Source of the DNA: Chinchilla lanigera
Lineage: Eukaryota > Chordata > Mammalia > Rodentia > Chinchillidae
Assembly: GCF_000276665.1 (NCBI RefSeq)
Contig: NW_004955475.1
Coordinates: 2,890,325-2,954,324, forward strand
Length of the DNA: 64,000 nt
Reading direction: 5' to 3'
The stretch's first letter is position 1; every line of letters begins with the position of its first letter. Under the pieces are notes generated by a model. The model was given only the letters and a program-made list of their open reading frames with translations, was not told the origin of the DNA and ran no database searches. This document shows positions 46,231-57,919 of this stretch, one piece after another. Both the position numbers and the translations under genes were made by a program.

Positions 46231-47539
46231 ATAACACTTAATACCTAGCCTCAGGGACCTTGTAGTCTAATAAGGGAAGATGATTGTATCAACAACCATG
46301 TGCCCCGAGGCGGAGAAAGAACAGGGAAAGCAGTGGTCAGTTTTGCCTGAAGGAATTAAGTAAGGAGGTGGGGATAGGACTTTGAATTAACCCTTTCAAG
46401 GTGAACAAAGTATTTAAACCATTTCGTATGGAGAAAGTAGTTATTCAGGCATAGAAACAGCCTAGGATTCTCTGGGGTTTGCTTAGGGATTTGTTGAGGT
46501 AAAACATAGGAGAGCAGCAAAAGCTTTGTGACTGGAGGGGTAGATAGGGGCCAGATCATAGCAGATTAAAGGATGAGTCCCAGACTGCTCCCTTGACTGT
46601 TGGGGTTCATGGTGGTTCCATTTAGGTGGTTGATGAACTATGGGAGGAGGAAGAAAAATGTGTATTTGTGGAAAAAATAAAATACTTAGAAGGCATTCAG
46701 GCAGAAATAATAATTAGTCAACTGGACACACCTATTGGAAATACTGATGCTCAATTTTTTTTTATTCAAAAAAGGCACACAGAGTATAATAATACATAAT
46801 TTCCAGAGCTGTTACTAGGAATAAACAGAAAAATGATGAATGGAAACAACACCTTGTCCACTGACTTGCCCATGTTAGGTGCCAGCTTCTATTATTTCTA
46901 TCTCCCTGCTCCTTTCCTTCTTCTGTTTTCTTTCTCCTCTCTCCTCTATCTCCTCCCCTTTAAAAGAGTTGTGCTAAGGAAGAAGCACTGAAAAGGAGCC
47001 TTGGTTGAGAGTGACTTTCAGACCTTCCATTAAAATGAACTAGAAATGTGCAAGAAATCCTTGGTAGAAGGCTTACTCCCAGTGGGTTCGGCTCTAAGGG
47101 GATCTTAGCCAATATCTGGCTGAGAGGCCATCTCAAGGGGTTGAAAACTCTATTCTTAGAGCTATGATATCTGGGAGACTAAGAAAGCCTTTTTTAAATC
47201 TCCCCGCTGTGTCACATAATACAGTATTTGCAATTCATCTTGAATTCCTCCTTATCCACCCACTTCTTCACCTTCACCTCCTTCCCTTATCTCTTGCTAG
47301 AAAAAGTACCCAGCTCCAATCTCTTTTCCTTTTATCCTCCTTCCTGAGAACACACCGAGTCCTTGATGTCTTTGCTGGTGTCACACGTTATTATGGAAAG
47401 CTAGGAGGGGAAATATTGCTTCTAGTTGCCAGCTTTATCCTTTCTCCTTTTCTCATCCCTTTCTTCCTGTATACCCCCCAGCCCCAATCCTCACACCACT
47501 TTCATCCTCCCCTAGAGAGTTAGCATAACACGCCTAGAT
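46231..47539. other. Unassigned flank upstream of the CpG block
   Basis: No young transposon and no recognisable gene. The pyrimidine-rich stretch 46,900-46,970 and the 119-codon plus frame 47,164-47,523 show no family I know. The frame could only matter if transcription starts upstream of it. Confidence 0.4.
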
Positions 47540-48511
47540 AGGTGACCAAGCCTTTTTCTCGGACGGATAAAAAACCGAAATTGATTGCAATTGTGCCTGC
47601 TGCTGCTGCTGGAGACAGAGAGAGACTGCCGCCAGGGGCGAGGCCAGCTCTCTCTGCCCATGGCCCCGCCCCGCTCCCTTTCTTCTCCCTCCCCCTTCTT
47701 AGCCCCACCCTTCTCCACCTCTTCCGAGTTTGCTTTCTCCTTCAGCGGCCCCAGGTGCCTTTTAAGGAACTCCACCCTAGGTGGAGTCCTTACTGTAGTT
47801 ACACCTCTATTCTGGCCGAGCCAGGGCAGAGAAAGACGAAATCACCTCATTCACTGAGGTTGCCTAGGGAGCACCTCACATTGTGACTTATGTGGGTCTG
47901 GAGGTACCCAGTGGGACAGCTAGGAGCCTCCAAGAAACCCCGCCCTAGAGGACGCCAGAGTTGCGGCTGTTTTTCCTTGAAGCTCCTGTCCTGGGTGGCG
48001 TTCTCCTAAGTGTATCGACCAATCGTAGGCATTTTCTCCTCCCTTCTTTCCTTTTAGGAAGGCGCTGGGGTGTGGGGCTGCAACCGCGGCTTTGAAGGGA
48101 TCCTCCTGATATCTCGTCCTGGGTTCTGTCTTGAATGATTTCTTCTCTGCCTCAACTTTGTGCTCAGTAGTGCTTTCAGGTTCTGGGCGCTTTTCTTAGC
48201 CCCCCGCCTCCGTCCTTCTTTTCAAGGGTGTGCGGAGTTAAGAGGCTGGGTGGAAAGTGGGCTTGGCCGGAACTGAATTGGTGAAGGTAAAAGGGGAACG
48301 GAGGCGCTTCAGCTTTGGCCTCTTCAGCCAGGCGAACCCAGTTCATTTTTAGCTGAGGAAAGACTTCAGGGGGAGGTTTCCTTTTAGGAAGTCGTCTCTG
48401 CGGGCCCTAATTTTTGGATTGGATGCTAGAAAGCTTTGTTTTCCTGTTCTGAGGGTGGGCCAGCTGAGTCTGAAGAGACTCTCTCTTTTCTCCTTCTTCC
48501 CCATTTTCCAG

Positions 48512-48701
48512 CCGGAAGATAAAGGAAAGGTGCGGGGCCGCCCGCGAAAGAGAAAGCCAGAGAACGTAGCCTGGTACGCTGTCAAGATAGGGGCGGGTGT
48601 GAGTGGAACAGCTGTCTAGCGATCAGCTCAGGAGTATGAGCCTACTGGAGGACCGCATGAGCTTCAGACACTTCAAGAGTCCTCAGCTAGAGACAAGGGC
48701 G
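48512..48701 (+). other. Candidate 5' exon with consensus splice sites
   Basis: The left border is a strong acceptor: a pyrimidine tract TTTTCTCCTTCTTCCCC followed by CATTTTCCAG (AG at 48,510-48,511). The right border is GGCG|GTAAGTGA, a consensus donor (GT at 48,702-48,703). The 190-bp span is GC-rich and lies in the CpG block. A weaker upstream donor, AAG|GTAAAA at 48,286/48,287, could close a preceding exon. If transcription instead starts within the block near the 48,590 GC box, this would be a first exon with an unused acceptor. Gene not identified. Confidence 0.5.
48636..48701 (+). CDS. Possible N-terminal coding segment of an unidentified gene (partial)
   Basis: An ATG at 48,636 opens a frame of exactly 22 codons up to the GTAAGT donor, ending in phase 0. 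The peptide begins MSLLEDRMSFRHF and is rich in charged residues. The ATG context is GGAGTATGA (A at -2, G at -4, not an ideal Kozak). A second in-frame ATG follows at codon 8. The frame is open upstream of the ATG only to a stop near 48,620, so the start is within this exon. I recognise no protein family from so short a piece, and downstream exons are not found in the window. It may instead be 5' UTR with the true start in a later exon. Another frame of the same exon encodes a basic RGRP-containing peptide that stops at 48,619. Confidence 0.35.
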
Positions 48702-49632
48702 GTAAGTGACACCGAGATTAGAACCCACCCACTCTCATCTCGGCCTAGGTTGCACCCCTACGCGCGCGCACACACACAAACACACCGCACACCACACACC
48801 CACTTATTTTTGGGTTTTAGCCAAGGGGAGGAGGGAGTGGAAGGGTAAAAACACTGAAATAAAATGAAACTCAAGGGAAAATGACTTCCTTAAAGACTGA
48901 GCCAAAAGGGACTAAGAAGGGGAGGGGGGACTTTTTGGACGTTTCCTGAAGAAGTGAAAGAGGATTAAAAAAAAAAAAAAAATAGATGGATAGTTTAGTC
49001 CGCCCTGGCTCAGCGCTCTCAGTCTTCCTTACGCAGTGAGGTTTGTCTCTGACTTAACCCCACACAGTCAAAGTCGCAGCCAGAGAACAAGATTTAGAAG
49101 GCCAGCCACCCCCAGATAACATCTTTAAACAGTAGCTGGTATTTAGAGATGCTTCTAGAAAGAGGGAGGGGGGACAGGTGGGAGCCTAGGTTATTGGAAA
49201 TTAGGATCCTGAGATCCTGAAAGGAGCCTCCTCGGGGAGGAGCTGCCTTGGGTTTACCAGTTCTTTAAGGAGGAGCTTAGCTTGGTTGGAGGAGGAAGCC
49301 CAATCCTAGGCCCTGAGCAGGCCCTTTCAGACCTGGCCAAGGCAGCCAGTTCTCTGTGGAAGTGGAAGATTGGGCAGAATTACTGTGATTGCTGGAGCTA
49401 GGGGACTTGCTACCTCTTGGTGGAGCTGTGTTTTGTGGACCTTAAGAATTTGGGGGAAAATAAATCACATCCAAACAGGTGGCAAGAGGAATGTCTTATT
49501 TCATTTAGTATTGTATTCATCCTGAAGACAAACAACTATTAAGCTCTTTCCTGTCATCCAGTGTAATAATGACTGAGCAAAGAGAATATTCTCCAAGTTT
49601 GGATTTTAAGCTGGTGGCAACTGTGATGGTTT
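48702..49632 (+). other. Putative first intron, proximal part
   Basis: Directly after the donor lies a short CG/CA-rich patch (ACGCGCGCGCACACAC at 48,761-48,776), then ordinary sequence. No second exon was identified. Confidence 0.4.
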
Positions 49633-49642
49633 GATCTGCTTT

Positions 49643-49832
49643 TTTTTCTTTCTTTCTTTTTTTTTTTTCTTTTTCTTTTTTTTGTCTTTTTTGAGACAGG
49701 GTCTCACTATGCAGTTCAGGCTGGCCTTGAGCTCACTTTGTAGCCCAGGCTGGTCTCGAACTCTCAACGATCCTCGTTCCTCAGCCTCCCGAGTGCTGGG
49801 ATTACAGGCGTGCGCCACCACACCAGGCCTAA
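49643..49832 (-). mobile_element. B1-like SINE, near consensus
   Basis: On plus: long T/C tail, GAGACAGGGTCTCACTATGC, GGCTGGCCTTGAGCTCAC, CAGGCTGGTCTCGAACTC, GTGCTGGGATTACAGGCG. Flanked by gatctgcttt at 49,633-49,642 and 49,833-49,842. Confidence 0.95.
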
Positions 49833-49842
49833 GATCTGCTTT

Positions 49843-50966
49843 GAAACCATATTGCTATCAGTAATTACCCTGGGCATTTCCTTTCTCCATCTACAGAATG
49901 CAAATTAATAATTGTATCTTAAAACATATTTGGGTACCTGAAATGCAATAATGTATTTGACAGAGGCTGTTGTCATAATCTTAGTTTCACTTCCTTTTCC
50001 CACTCAGTTTGGAACTCTTTCTCTGAAACACTGATAGAATTAGGACTTTGATGCCCTTAAAATTCCTTCCAGATGAAGTGAAAGGAGACTGAATGGATCA
50101 AATTAGCTTGTCTAGAGGCTGACAGGCTACAGCATAGGTTTTATTTGCTTCTAATTTAACATTGTTCCCAGTGTACTTAATCACCTCTAATAAAAAAGCT
50201 ACTCACCTGCTTTTCCTCTAATTATTTGGACAACTTAACCAGAAGGATATAACTGACAGAACCTTTGTACAACATAAATCAGTGACTCATAAATGACCTC
50301 ATCCCAGTCTTCAGAGTATTGGGAGAACCTTTATCAGAGAGATGCTAATCCTTGATAACTGTTGAGGACCCAGAGAATGGGCTGGGAACAGTGTCTCCAG
50401 AGTAGTTTAGAGGGCAGATAGGTAGAAAACAGAAGAGTAGAAATATAACTTCAATAGAAATGGCTAATATGGCTATCCAGTCCATTCTCAAAATTAAGTA
50501 AATTAATGGCTCTACCTTCAGAGCCCTAGGGAATTACAGACACTACTTGCTTATGCTTTCAGCATACATTGGAAAGAAAAGTGGAGGGGGGTTGAACTAG
50601 ATCGCCATACCACCCTCATGGTTCTAGTACGTGCATTTCCAACATGGGATTCTTAGTGGTTTAGCTCTCTGAGTTCCACAAATCAAGGTATGAAGCCTAG
50701 TCAAGTTATCAATTATTTTTTTAAGATTGTCTATGTCTGGGAGTAGGAGTCATCAACCACTCATCCTCTCTCATTCTGGCAGGGATATTACCATTATTTG
50801 ATACATTTATATATTTACCTTTGTCCTGAGTAACTTGTACTTTATGATCATACTTAATTGGTTAAGTGAAGAGAAGATGGCCTTTGGATGTATAATGCAC
50901 TTAGCAAATATATGTTGACATATGTATCAGGCATAAGAAATGTCTTAAATGTAATTTTCTATTTAG
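49843..50966. other. Unassigned, presumed intronic
   Basis: No exon, RNA gene or young element seen. Unique-looking sequence with ordinary composition. Confidence 0.4.
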
Positions 50967-50977
50967 GTATCTTCTTT

Positions 50978-51084
50978 TTTTTTTTTTTTTTTTTTGGTTT
51001 TTCTCCGGTACCGGGAATCAAACTCACGACCTTGTGCTTGCCAGGCAGGCGCTGTGCCGCTGAGCTAAATCCACAACCCCTTCA
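50978..51084 (-). mobile_element. ID-like SINE
   Basis: On plus: T-run, GGTTTTTCTCCGGTACCGGG, GCCAGGCAGGCGCTGTGCC, GAGCTAAATCCACAACCCC. Flanks share gtatcttcttt (50,967-50,977 and 51,085-51,095). Confidence 0.95.
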
Positions 51085-51095
51085 GTATCTTCTTT

Positions 51096-51960
51096 ATCTT
51101 CCCATCCAAATGCCAATCTTCCTTTAAAACCTAATTTTGTGTCTCCACAACAAGTGTTTCTTACAACTTCAACTCTTCTTCAGAAATCATTATATAGTCT
51201 ACTTAATTGATCCTTACCATGATTAAACTGCCTTATAGTATACTTCTTTTCAGGATTTTTCCTGAACAGTAATTTTAGTACTCCGTCCATCATTAATCCC
51301 AACTTAAATGTCACTTCTATAAAATCTTCCCTCATCCTTGGATTTAGAAATACTCTTTTCAGTATAAAAGTTTTCCTGTATTTTTGGAAAGTTGTGCTGC
51401 TCTGTGTCCTGCATATACTCTAAGTCTTTACTCTTTCAAACTGAGAGGTTCTTCATGACATCTAATGCCATTGTATCTTCATCATACTTAATTGATTGCT
51501 TTTTCATGTAAATACTTGGTACACATTTTGTAGACTAACCTCTAGGGTCTAGTTCTATAATACCATGTTATTGTAGATAAAGGAAAATTTTATGGGGATG
51601 ATTTACCTAAATGGTTATCTAGTGAAATTAGCATCTAATTCCTAAGTGGATAGTGAATAAGCTTTGCAGTGTTGAGTTCATTTGTTGAGTGAAGGACATG
51701 TGTCAATATGTTTGGTTTTATTTCTAATTTTTATATATACTAATGTTTTTGTTAAGTTTTATAACTCGATATCAGATTTCTCCTCATTTATTATCCTCAA
51801 CTCAGCTTTGTTAACTAGCTTCTATTTACTCATCTCTAGAATAACATGATGATTTGGTAAGTGAAGCATTTGACCCAGTGTTTGACACATTAATTTATAT
51901 CAGAGTTGCAAACAGTTAGAGCAGAGAACAAATTAAGTCAATGTTTGTGTTTTGTTTCTT
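51096..51960. other. Unassigned, presumed intronic
   Basis: No recognisable element or exon. Confidence 0.4.
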
Positions 51961-51965
51961 ATAAA

Positions 51966-52115
51966 TTTTTTTTTTTTTGATTTGAGGTCTCACTGTGTAG
52001 TTCAGGCTGGCCTTGAACTCACTACATAGCCCAGGCTGGCCACGAACTCATGGCAATCTTCCTGCCTCAGCCTTCCAAGTGCTGGGATTACAGGCATGCA
52101 CCACCATGCCTGGTT
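51966..52115 (-). mobile_element. B1-like SINE
   Basis: On plus: T-run, GAGGTCTCACTGTGTAGTTC, GGCTGGCCTTGAACTCAC, GTGCTGGGATTACAGGCA, CACCATGCCTGG. Flanks share tgtttctt. Confidence 0.92.
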
Positions 52116-52149
52116 GTTTCTTCTACACTTTTAAAACTCATTTTCTTTT

Positions 52150-52303
52150 GTTTTTTTGAGATAGGATCACACTGTATAATTTGTGATGACCTTGAACTCA
52201 CTATGTATCACAGACTGGCCTACAACTTGGAGCTATTCTCCTGCTTCAACAACCCACCCCTACCATTGCTAAAATTGCAAATGTGTGCTAACATGCCTGG
52301 CTA
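52150..52303 (-). mobile_element. B1-like SINE, diverged
   Basis: On plus: TTTTTTTGAGATAGGATCAC, GACCTTGAACTCACTATG, and an end AACATGCCTGGCTAA. Flanks are aaaactcatttt and aaaattcatttt. It lies only about 35 bp from the preceding B1. Confidence 0.8.
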
Positions 52304-52939
52304 AAATTCATTTTAAATTGTATTTTAAATTAGTACTATATTCCACATGACTCAAATCCATCATATATGAAAGGGTATATTTTAGTATATGTGCTGCTGA
52401 AGTGAGCACTATGAAAAGGTATATAGTGAGAACTCTCCCACCTATTTTTGTCCCCTAGTCACCCATTTTGTTTCACAAGTAGCAGCTACTTATTAGCTTA
52501 TTAGGAATTTTTCCAGGGATATGCAATGTATATCAGTTAATAAATACTGTATTTTTCTACCTCTTCCATTTTACGCACAAATGCTAACACATTCTGCACA
52601 TTGTTCTACAATTGCTTTATCTACTTAAAAGTACACTTTGGAAACTGTAGTATGTGTTTAAATGTTTAAAACATTTTTGCAATAAAAGACACATTACCAT
52701 TAACCCCCCTCAAAATACTCTTTTATTTTTGTGTCACACGCTATGTGTTAAAATTGCCTTGTTCTATAGTGTGACTGCATAGATTTTTCACTATATGGGT
52801 AAGCCATGAATTTTTAAGTCAGGCTTCTGCGAATTGTCATTTATTTCCTAACTCTGGTGGTGGTGTTTGTAATAGCAATAAAATCTTTGTAAATAATTTA
52901 CTAAAAGAATAGTGCTGTCATACCAAAATATTGCTGAGC
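52304..52939. other. Unassigned, presumed intronic
   Basis: No recognisable element or exon. Confidence 0.4.
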
Positions 52940-53050
52940 TCCTTTTTTTTTTTTTTTTTTTTTTTTTAAATAGGGTCTAACTATGTATTTCAGGCTGGCC
53001 TTCATGTAGCCCAAGCTGGCCTCAAATTCAATTCTCCCCAGTAGGATTAC
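52940..53050 (-). mobile_element. B1-like SINE, truncated
   Basis: On plus: long T-run, AATAGGGTCTAACTATGTAT, CAGGCTGGCCTTCATGTAGC, CAAGCTGGCCTCAAATTC, then it fades. The 5' end is missing or too diverged to read. Confidence 0.7.
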
Positions 53051-53154
53051 CTAGCTCATGATTGAATTCCTTAAACAACAGAAAATTATTTATTTGCAGT
53101 TCTGAAGACTGGAAGACAGAGATGAGGGTGCAAGCATGGACAGATTCTTGTAAG

Positions 53155-53577
53155 GGCTTATTGTATTTGTGTCTGGATGTCCCCCAAATCCTTATGGACT
53201 CATAGATGGACTTTTCCTGAGGTGGCTGTATTTAGAGTGTGTGGTGCTGGGGTCAAGGGTGTGTGATTACTAAATCAGTCTCCTGAATGGAGTGGCATAG
53301 TTCTAGCTAGAATTAAAGATGTGAGTGCTGCATCCACCCTAGGGCATGTAGCCTGTATAAAATATAAGGGAGAGAAAGAGGGCTAATGTGTCCTTGTCTG
53401 CCTGTTTGCCATGGACTATTTCTCCTCTGTGATGCCCCTCTGCCAGGCCACGCTTCCTGGGAGCCAGCTGACTATGGACAGAAACCTCTACCAACTATGA
53501 GCCAAAATAAACTTTTTCTCCCTTAACTTTAGGTATTGAGTATTTTGTCTCAGCAAGGCGAAAAGTAATTAAGACAA
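53155..53577 (+). mobile_element. MaLR-type LTR
   Basis: Starts TTGTATTTGTGTCTGGATGT, with CCCCCAAATCCTTATGG, CTGTTTGCCATGGAC, GACAGAAACCTCTACCAAC and AGCCAAAATAAACTTTTTCT, and ends AAAAGTAATTAAGACAA. It matches the LTR at 1,950-2,345 in order and wording. Confidence 0.7.
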
Positions 53578-53648
53578 ATCTTTTTTCCTGACTTCCAGAT
53601 GGCTACCTTCTTGCCACATACTCACATGATTTTCTTTGCATATCTGGA

Positions 53649-53690
53649 GAGAAACAGAGACAGAGACAGAGACAGAGGCAGAGAAAGTAA
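53649..53690. repeat. (GAGACA)n simple repeat
   Basis: About six imperfect hexamer units of GAGACA. Confidence 0.9.
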
Positions 53691-54776
53691 GCCAGCTCTG
53701 AGGTTTCCTCTTAGAAAGACACTAATTCTCTCAGATTAGAAAACTACCCTTATGGTTTCATTTAACCTAATTGTACTTCCAGAAAGGCCCTTTTCCCTGA
53801 TACTATCACGCTGAGGTGAAGGCTTCAACATATGGAATTTGGGAGGAGCACAGTTCAGTCCATAGCAGTATATCAGTTTGCCTAGTATTTTACTTTTAAA
53901 AATTGATTGATTGTCAACATTTCAAAATCAGGTTTTAGTGAAAACTCTAAAAGTCCAGTTTCTCTTGAATAGTCAGAAGATACTGAGTCAACATGCCTTC
54001 GTGACAACAACTGCTTGGAGTTAATGAACTATTCTCTCCCTCCTCTAAAGAGAACGTATGTTCTGTTTACTATGTTTTTCATCTGGTTGAGGTAAAACTA
54101 ACTTGTCTTGCCCTTCTACATATTGAGTTTGGGCACTGTAAGCATTTACCAAATATGCAATATTCTAATAGCTTCTAGTTCTGCCTTGATTATTTTTGCT
54201 TGGTCTTTTCTGAGGCCCAGTGCCAGGATATCATTCACAAGACACACTTTTTATTACTTTCCTTTCCTTTGCACAATCTTTTAGTGGCTATTTACAAAAT
54301 TCTAGGGACTATGATAGAAGCTGAGATTACAGTAGTTAATAGTGTAGGTGAGACTGTTCACATTCACAGCCTACTTTTCCTGTCATCTGGATTTGCTTTC
54401 TGTATCTTCTTGAAAGATTGTACTTCCTAAAGATCCACCTCAGGGCAAAAAAAATTATTTTTAATTTTTTTTTTACTACCTCACTATCAGTGACTCACTC
54501 TCACACCTTCAACATCATCTGTTTTATTATACTTATTATGCTGGTTTTTTTTACTGTTGTTTTATCCATGGTCTTTCTCTCACCACATGGACTTGGAATA
54601 TCAAACTCAAATCTCTGTAGGCCTCTTAGTGAAATGAGAGATGCATGCCTTCTACAGGGGACAACTATTAACAACCTCTAGCTAATTTTTCTCTTGTGCT
54701 AATGCCCATTCTATCTTGTGAAATCTTTTATTTTTTCAGAGAAGGAATTTAAAAATATTAAATCTCTTCCTTTTAA
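53691..54776. other. Unassigned, presumed intronic
   Basis: Two short plus frames (76 and 87 codons, 54,200-54,681) have no family or splice support that I can see. Confidence 0.4.
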
Positions 54777-54786
54777 AAACTTGTTT

Positions 54787-56695
54787 CTGCATCTTCTAAT
54801 CTGTTCATTGATCCTCTCATTTATTTTTTTGCCAGTACCATGATGTTTCTTATCACAGTAACTGTAGTATATCTTCAAATCAGGACTTGTGATGCCCCTG
54901 CCTTGCGTTTGTTTCCCAGTATTGCTTTTGTTGTTCTAGGTCTTTTCTGGTTCCAAATGAATTTAAGGATTGTTTTCTTGAATTCTGTGAGGTATGGTAA
55001 TGGTATTTTGATTGTTGTATTCAATTGCAATATAACAAGTTCGGGAGTATGGCCATTTTTACTATGTTGGTTCTTCCTATTCAAGAGCAAGGGGTATCTT
55101 TGCTTTTTCTGATGTCCTCTTCTGTCTCCTTCTGCAGAGTACTGTAGATTTCAATGTAGTAATCTTTTACTTCCTTTGTTAAATGCATTACTAGGTATTT
55201 CCTTTTTCCATGTTATTGTGAAAGGTATCGTTTCTCTAATTTCTCTCTCAGTGAGTTTACCTGTATACAGGAATGCTATTGATTTTTGGGTGTTGACTTT
55301 GTATCCAGCTACACTACGGAATTTGGTTACTATACCTAAAAGTCTTTTGTTGGTGTTTTGGGGTCTTCTATGTAGAGTATCATGTCCTACACCAATAATG
55401 ATGTTAGCTTCTTCCTTTCCTGTCCTTATTCCTTTTACTTTCTCTTATCTAATTGCCCTGGCTTGTGTTCCCAGACTATATTAAGTAGGAGTGGTGATAA
55501 TGGACATCCTTGCCTTGTTGATATTAGAGTGAAAGATTTCAGTTTTTGACCATTTAGTAGGAGATCAGCTGTTGGTTTATCATAGATGGCTTCTAACAGA
55601 TTGAGATAAAGACCAGCTATTCTAATTTTCTCGAGGTTTCTTTTAAATGGGTATGGATATCTGAGATGAATAAACAGTTATCTGCTGATGAAGTAGAAAT
55701 GACAGATAAATATCTGCAAAAATGTGCAGCATCAATGGTCATTTAAGAGATGCAAATTAAGACAACACTGAGATTAAATCTCACTCCAGAAAGAATGGCT
55801 AGCATAAAAAAACCCACCAGTAACAAATGCTGGCAGCAGGACTGTGGGAAAAAGGGAATACTTCAATGTTTTTGGGAGTGTGGACTGGTGTAACCAATGT
55901 GAAAAGCAGTGTGGAAGTTCCTTAAAAACCTAAGACCAGAGGTCCCATTTGACCTGACTATTCCCCTTCTTGGTATATTCTAAAAAGAATTAAAAGCATC
56001 GTACCACAGTGATATATGCACACCCATGTTTATAGCAGCAAACCAAATGCATATTCAATGAGGAATGGATAAAAAATGTGGTTTTTTTTATATAATGGAG
56101 TACTACTCAGCCATGAAGACGGGTAAGTTTGAAACATTTATTGCTAAATGGATGGACCTTGAGACCATCCTCTTAAGTGAAATAAATTAAACACATGTGT
56201 GTAAATATTGCATTGTCTCTATTGTGTGAGAAATTGAAAGATTATTAATTACAATTATTTTACAAGAACCAATAATTTTAATATTATAACTAATAATTAT
56301 AAATTATTAATATTATAACCAATAATTATAATTTATAACTTATAATTATTTATTACTATTTGTAAATTATTTATGAGAACCAAATTGTACACTAGATATT
56401 GTGAAATAAGAGGTAATTGTTCAAAAGGAAAGGGGAACTAGGGTAAGGGGAAAACAAAAGAAGGGAAAAGAAAAGATGAGAAAATAAGGATAAAATGGAA
56501 ACAAAGCTTTGTAAATAAGGAGGGGAAGAGGAGTTGAGTTGAGGGGAGGGGCTGGGAGGGGGAGCAAAGACAAATTCAGGTATATCATGTACAAGTACAG
56601 ATTCCCTATGATGAACGTAATCCTTGTATACTCCTAAATTATACCAATAAACTTAATTAAAAAAATAAAACACAGGCCTTAATGTAGTAAAAAAC
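54787..56695 (+). mobile_element. L1 with 5' inversion and internal deletion
   Basis: 54,787-55,645 is minus-strand ORF2 palm and thumb region. From 55,646 the L1 is sense (ATATCTGAGATGAATAAACA to GGGAGGGGGAGCAAAGACAA) with the fullest 3' UTR of any copy here, ending in ATACCAATAAACTTAATT and an A-run. A block normally lying between the two parts, roughly 450 nt by comparison with other copies, is missing. Flanks share aaacttgtt (54,777-54,785 and 56,696-56,704). No intact frame. Confidence 0.85.
56240..56375. repeat. AT-rich local expansion inside the L1 3' UTR
   Basis: Several imperfect copies of ccaataattataatt and taatattataac sit between L1 phrases that are adjacent in other copies (GAAAGA- and -GAACCAAATTGTACAC). 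Confidence 0.8.
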
Positions 56696-56704
56696 AAACT
56701 TGTT

Positions 56705-57919
56705 GTATAACTGCATTTCAAGTTTTAACATTACTATTGAACCAGGCCAGTCTCTGCCAGGGGCCGTCAGTTTACTTTACCTGACCTGCCTGAAAATCCC
56801 TTGAGGATAGAGACCAAGAACTTTATTTTCTGAATGGTATTATCTGCTCCCCCTACAGGTTATCTACTACAGTGTTGATTATTGAATGACCTTTTGAAAG
56901 TCTTAAGTATCATCAGAAATTTAAATTGACCCCAATTTCCATAGGTTATACAGCATTTCTGTTTGCTAAAAATACCTAACATGTGCTTTGGGAGACAATT
57001 ATCCAGTTGCTGTTCTTTTTCCCTACCTTCTATTTGCCAGAGTAACCATCCAAATTCCTCAGTCTAGCTTCACTTTTTTTTTTAAATTGGATCCTTTGTT
57101 TCTGTTGTTTCTGTTTTTCCTTTATTTCTCACTTATCTTGAAATACAAACTCAAAAAGTTGTATTATCCTCAGAAAAGCCTCCAGAATGCTGAGAATATA
57201 TTTCAATTGTATTATTTGAGATGACTCATTCCATTTCTTCTATACTTCCATTTTTTCAAAACTGTTAATGACATAGTTGTTTCATGTTTAGTTAGAGTGA
57301 GGTTTGTCATGGGAAGCTATTCATTCTCTTGTTTTTTAAAAGCAGTTCTGATAAATATACATACTAGTTGGTGCTAAAAGAACAATAACATGATTTCTTC
57401 ATTCAAGAAGTGATGTGTAGCATTGAATTGGTCATTGCATTAATGGTACCTCTAGGGATGCTACAAACTGATATGGCCCAGGATTCTCCTAAGATTTCTT
57501 GACTTGGTGCTTCTGAGCTACTCAAGAGACAAGGTCTCTGCCCTTAAGCAATCATTGCACTAAGGTGAATGATGATGATTGTATTATTTAAAATTGTTGA
57601 CTATTCCATAGAATAATGATATAAAGTGTTAAGACGTTTGCATCAGATTTTACTTTATGTTGAAGAGCAATGAGTCTTTGCTTCTTAGGTCTTTTGTCTT
57701 TTCTTAACTGATACATAAGTGCCATGCTCAGATTGTGATTTCTGGAGGTTTTCCCTTAGGATGGACATCACAATCAGTGGGAATTGTTTAATGCTGTTTT
57801 CAAATATTCAGTAACAAAGCTTACTGTGAAGGTATAAGATTAACCCTGTTATCACTATTTTCAACTTTACCAAATTGTTCCCAAGTGCAGTGCCATAGAA
57901 CATATTTTAAAGGAGAAAT
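56705..57919. other. Unassigned, presumed intronic
   Basis: Unique-looking sequence; no exon or RNA gene recognised. Confidence 0.4.

Larger units (their letters stand above)
47540..48780 (+). promoter_or_regulatory. CpG-rich promoter-like block
   Basis: This is the only stretch in 64 kb with frequent CpG dinucleotides (my count by eye is several dozen in about 1.2 kb) and clearly raised GC. It contains GC boxes (CCCCGCCCC at 47,664-47,672 and GGGGCGGGT at 48,590-48,598), a CCAAT box (48,019-48,023) and a (CTG)4 stretch near 47,598. No TATA box sits near either candidate start. L1 density drops from 45 kb on. I infer the promoter of a gene transcribed to the right because the good splice donor lies at its right side; bidirectional use cannot be excluded. 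Confidence 0.7.

Noticed and set aside
47164..47523. 119-codon plus frame upstream of the CpG block as a coding exon
   Set aside because: Leucine/serine/proline-rich composition from pyrimidine-rich DNA, no splice borders at its ends and no recognised family.
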